Assembly: GCF_003472385.1 (NCBI RefSeq)
Contig: NZ_QRLV01000005.1
Coordinates: 87,563 to 151,562, forward strand
Reading direction: 5' to 3'
Source of the DNA: Sutterella sp. AM11-39
GTDB taxonomy: Bacteria; Pseudomonadota; Gammaproteobacteria; Burkholderiales; Burkholderiaceae_F
Length of the DNA stretch: 64,000 bases
Part shown: one piece after another, positions 62,054-64,000 of the stretch
Position numbering within the stretch: the stretch's first letter is position 1
How the letters are laid out: each line of letters opens with the position of its first letter
Program-made: the position numbers and the translations under genes
The notes under the pieces: model-generated
What the model was told of the DNA's origin: nothing
Seen by the model: only the letters and a program-made list of their open reading frames with translations
Database searches by the model: none

Positions 62054-63838
62054 TTAGCTCAGCCAATCCTTACCGAGCTTGGTGGGCTTGATGACCACTT
62101 TGCTCTGAAATGTCTTGGGCTTGCCCAGAAGAACGGCCCAAGCAAGTAATGCGTCGTCGCGGAAGGCGTGAATCAGAATTTCGTCGCCTTCTCCGTAACG
62201 GGCGAGCAGTTCGGGAAGGTTGCCGCCTTTGACCCGCACGCCGTCGAGCGCGATGATCACATCGCCTGGGGCAATACCGATCCACTGTGCCGTTTCTTTG
62301 TCATAAACCTGACGTACCGTAAAGCCGGCGTCATTGCCGAGGCCGCTGATGCCGAGAAGCTTGCGTTCGGCAGGCGTTTCCGACTCCTCCAGTGTGACGC
62401 CGAGCGGCTTGAGGAACTTGGCGTAATCAACCGGCATGGCCGTCTGAGTGAGATCGGCAATCAGGCCCGTGAGATCAAGTTCTGTGGCGCGTGCGACGAT
62501 TTCCGGAACATCGTCGGAAGTGATGCCGCTGTAGTCGGCACCGGCAGCCTTGAAGTCTTCCCAGAGCAGGCGCAACACGTCGTCGAGCGACTTCTTGGAT
62601 TTTGTTTTGCGGCGGATTTCGGCGTCCAAAACCCAGGCGGCAAGCGCACCCTGACGATAGTAGGAAACGTGAGCGTTGACGCTGTTGGCGCTGGGCTTGT
62701 AGAACTTTATCCAGGCGTCGAAGCTAGCCTGCGACAGGCTCTGCGCCATGTGAGCGGGTGTTTCGACAACGGCCTTGAGGTCCTTGGAGAGGAGCTTTCC
62801 TAAGACTTCGTCATCAATGAGTCCGGCGCGGCGCACCAGCATGCTTTCGTAGTAACTCGTAAAGCCTTCAAAGAGCCAGAGCAGAGACGTATAGGCTTCT
62901 TCGGAGAAATCGGCATCGATGAAGGCCGCCGGCTTGATTCGCTTCACAAGCCACGTGTGGAAGTATTCGTGGGCAAACAGCGTGAGCAACTGCACATAGT
63001 TGTCGGTGCGCTTTTTGTCGTGCGTGCAGGGTAGCCATTTGCGCGGTGCCGCGAGTGCCGTGCTGTTGGCGTGCTCCAAGCCGCCGGCCGCGTTCGAGGT
63101 GACATTGAGCAGGAAAGTGTATTCATCGCCGGCGGGACACTTTCCTTTCTTGGGTTCGAAAAAGCCTATCACGGTTTCGGTGATTTTTTTGACGTCGGCA
63201 GCCAGCTGTTTTTCATCGAAGTTGACCGGGACTTCGTTGATGAGAATATGGTGCTGGGTACCCTTTGCCTTGAAAGAGATAACCGAGAAGTCAGAGAGCT
63301 CGATGGGGCAATCACACAACTGAGCGTAGTTTTCGGCTTCATAGAGACCCCAACCGAAAGGTTCGGTATCGGCCGCACGCTTCAGTCCCGTCCCAACCTT
63401 CCAGGATTCGACGGCGAGGTGCAGTTCGTCGACCGGGGGAGTGAGATTGACGGCAAGGCGACCCTCGGTGCTGCCGAGCACTTCCATCAAAGCGGCTCCG
63501 GGATTGAAAAAGCCGCGGCAGTTGTCCAGGTAGCATCCGCGCACCGAGGTGTCGAAAGCCCATACCTGGTAGTACACGAAGAGTTCTTCATCGGCTTTGC
63601 GGCCGACTGTACTCACGCGCCAAGTAGTTTTGTCGACCTTTTCAATCGGAACAGGAGTTTCTCCCAGAAAAGCTTGTTCGGCCTGAACGGTGGAGGCGAA
63701 GTCGCGGATGAGATAAGAGCCCGCAATCCAAGTGGGTAGACGCAGGTACTGTTCGTCTGGCGTCGGATCGTCAATGGTGATGCCGACGATGTAAAGATGA
63801 GCTTCCGGATCAAGCGGACTGATGTCGTAGCGGATCAT
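62054..63838 (-). CDS. M61 family metallopeptidase with PDZ domain (glycyl aminopeptidase type)
   Basis: 594 residues. An N-terminal beta-sandwich domain (about 1-170) is followed by a thermolysin-like catalytic domain with HEYFH (HEXXH zinc motif in LLTLFAHEYFHTW) and the downstream glutamate in LWLFEGFTSYYESML. A PDZ domain is near the C-terminus (IGIAPGDVIIALDGVRVKGG). The family cleaves N-terminal glycine or alanine. No signal peptide is visible, so it is probably cytoplasmic. It is transcribed convergently to aroB. Confidence 0.92.
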   Translation of the reverse strand: MIRYDISPLDPEAHLYIVGITIDDPTPDEQYLRLPTWIAGSYLIRDFASTVQAEQAFLGETPVPIEKVDKTTWRVSTVGRKADEELFVYYQVWAFDTSVRGCYLDNCRGFFNPGAALMEVLGSTEGRLAVNLTPPVDELHLAVESWKVGTGLKRAADTEPFGWGLYEAENYAQLCDCPIELSDFSVISFKAKGTQHHILINEVPVNFDEKQLAADVKKITETVIGFFEPKKGKCPAGDEYTFLLNVTSNAAGGLEHANSTALAAPRKWLPCTHDKKRTDNYVQLLTLFAHEYFHTWLVKRIKPAAFIDADFSEEAYTSLLWLFEGFTSYYESMLVRRAGLIDDEVLGKLLSKDLKAVVETPAHMAQSLSQASFDAWIKFYKPSANSVNAHVSYYRQGALAAWVLDAEIRRKTKSKKSLDDVLRLLWEDFKAAGADYSGITSDDVPEIVARATELDLTGLIADLTQTAMPVDYAKFLKPLGVTLEESETPAERKLLGISGLGNDAGFTVRQVYDKETAQWIGIAPGDVIIALDGVRVKGGNLPELLARYGEGDEILIHAFRDDALLAWAVLLGKPKTFQSKVVIKPTKLGKDWLS

Positions 63839-63904
63839 AAAACCCCAAAAGCTAAAGAAAACAAACGGTTGGACTCAATTGTACGGAGGGGAAAAAAGTT
63901 TTTT

Positions 63905-63954
63905 AAAAATATTTCACAAAAGGGCTTGACAACCTGAAAAAGCCACTTCATAAT
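63905..63954 (+). promoter_or_regulatory. Strong promoter with UP-like element at window end
   Basis: A consensus -35 TTGACA (63926-63931), a 17-base spacer and CATAAT (63949-63954) follow an A/T tract (63905-63920, AAAAATATTTCACAAAA) that resembles the UP element of rRNA promoters. The transcript would start near 63961. An ATG at 63984 opens a frame cut by the window end, but no clear ribosome site precedes it. The product could be a stable RNA or a highly expressed protein. Confidence 0.6.
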
Positions 63955-64000
63955 TCGCAACCTCGTTTGACGGGAAGCCAAAAATGAGTCGCGAACAACG

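Overview
The window looks like a chromosomal stretch from a Gram-negative betaproteobacterium of the order Burkholderiales, most likely a Sutterellaceae-type gut anaerobe (Sutterella, Parasutterella or a relative). Three things point that way. The fmt-rsmB-DUF4390-ntrY-ntrX-trkA-trkH gene order is typical of betaproteobacteria. There are Burkholderiales-type trimeric porins, DUF1840, and an EIIA(Man)-HPr-EI regulatory PTS. These sit beside many anaerobic respiration genes: periplasmic flavoprotein reductases, a tetraheme cytochrome and a periplasmic [FeFe]-hydrogenase. The genus is inference; no rRNA is present. I found no phage, insertion sequence, CRISPR array or tRNA.

Layout. 1-1640: end of gatB and a DUF805 membrane protein. 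1641-9975: respiration island with two porins, a flavoprotein/tetraheme cytochrome pair, a Crp/Fnr-like regulator and a separate FMN+FAD flavoprotein that carries the urocanate reductase (UrdA) residue signature. 9976-14319: pyrE, the operon xthA-rsuA-ampG, and yecA. 14323-16992: EIIA-HPr-EI of an incomplete PTS. 17148-28000: DUF1840, then the long minus-strand fmt-to-trkH operon, an alpha/beta hydrolase and def. 28105-34106: dprA-like, topB, a marR-cupin operon and paeA. 34373-38341: amino-acid ABC transporter parts without an ATPase, and a DUF1857 protein. 38414-45209: tex, an M20 peptidase, prfC and a GNAT-HAD fusion. 45245-50237: [FeFe]-hydrogenase structural genes (large subunit, Tat small subunit, cytochrome b) followed by maturases hydF and hydE. 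50896-55244: a radical SAM HemN/HemW-like protein, an acyl-CoA ligase and cysK. 55281-63838: lytic transglycosylase, 5-formyl-THF cyclo-ligase, ahcY behind an S-adenosylhomocysteine riboswitch, aroK-aroB, and an M61 peptidase. The window ends in a very strong promoter that may drive a stable RNA.

How it may work together (inference): the periplasmic [FeFe]-hydrogenase could feed electrons from H2 through its di-heme cytochrome b into the quinone pool. Periplasmic flavoprotein reductases (UrdA, and an orphan-specificity flavoprotein with its own tetraheme cytochrome) could take electrons out to organic acceptors such as urocanate. Reducing urocanate gives imidazole propionate, a gut metabolite of medical interest. 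The maturase hydG, needed for an active H-cluster, is not in the window.
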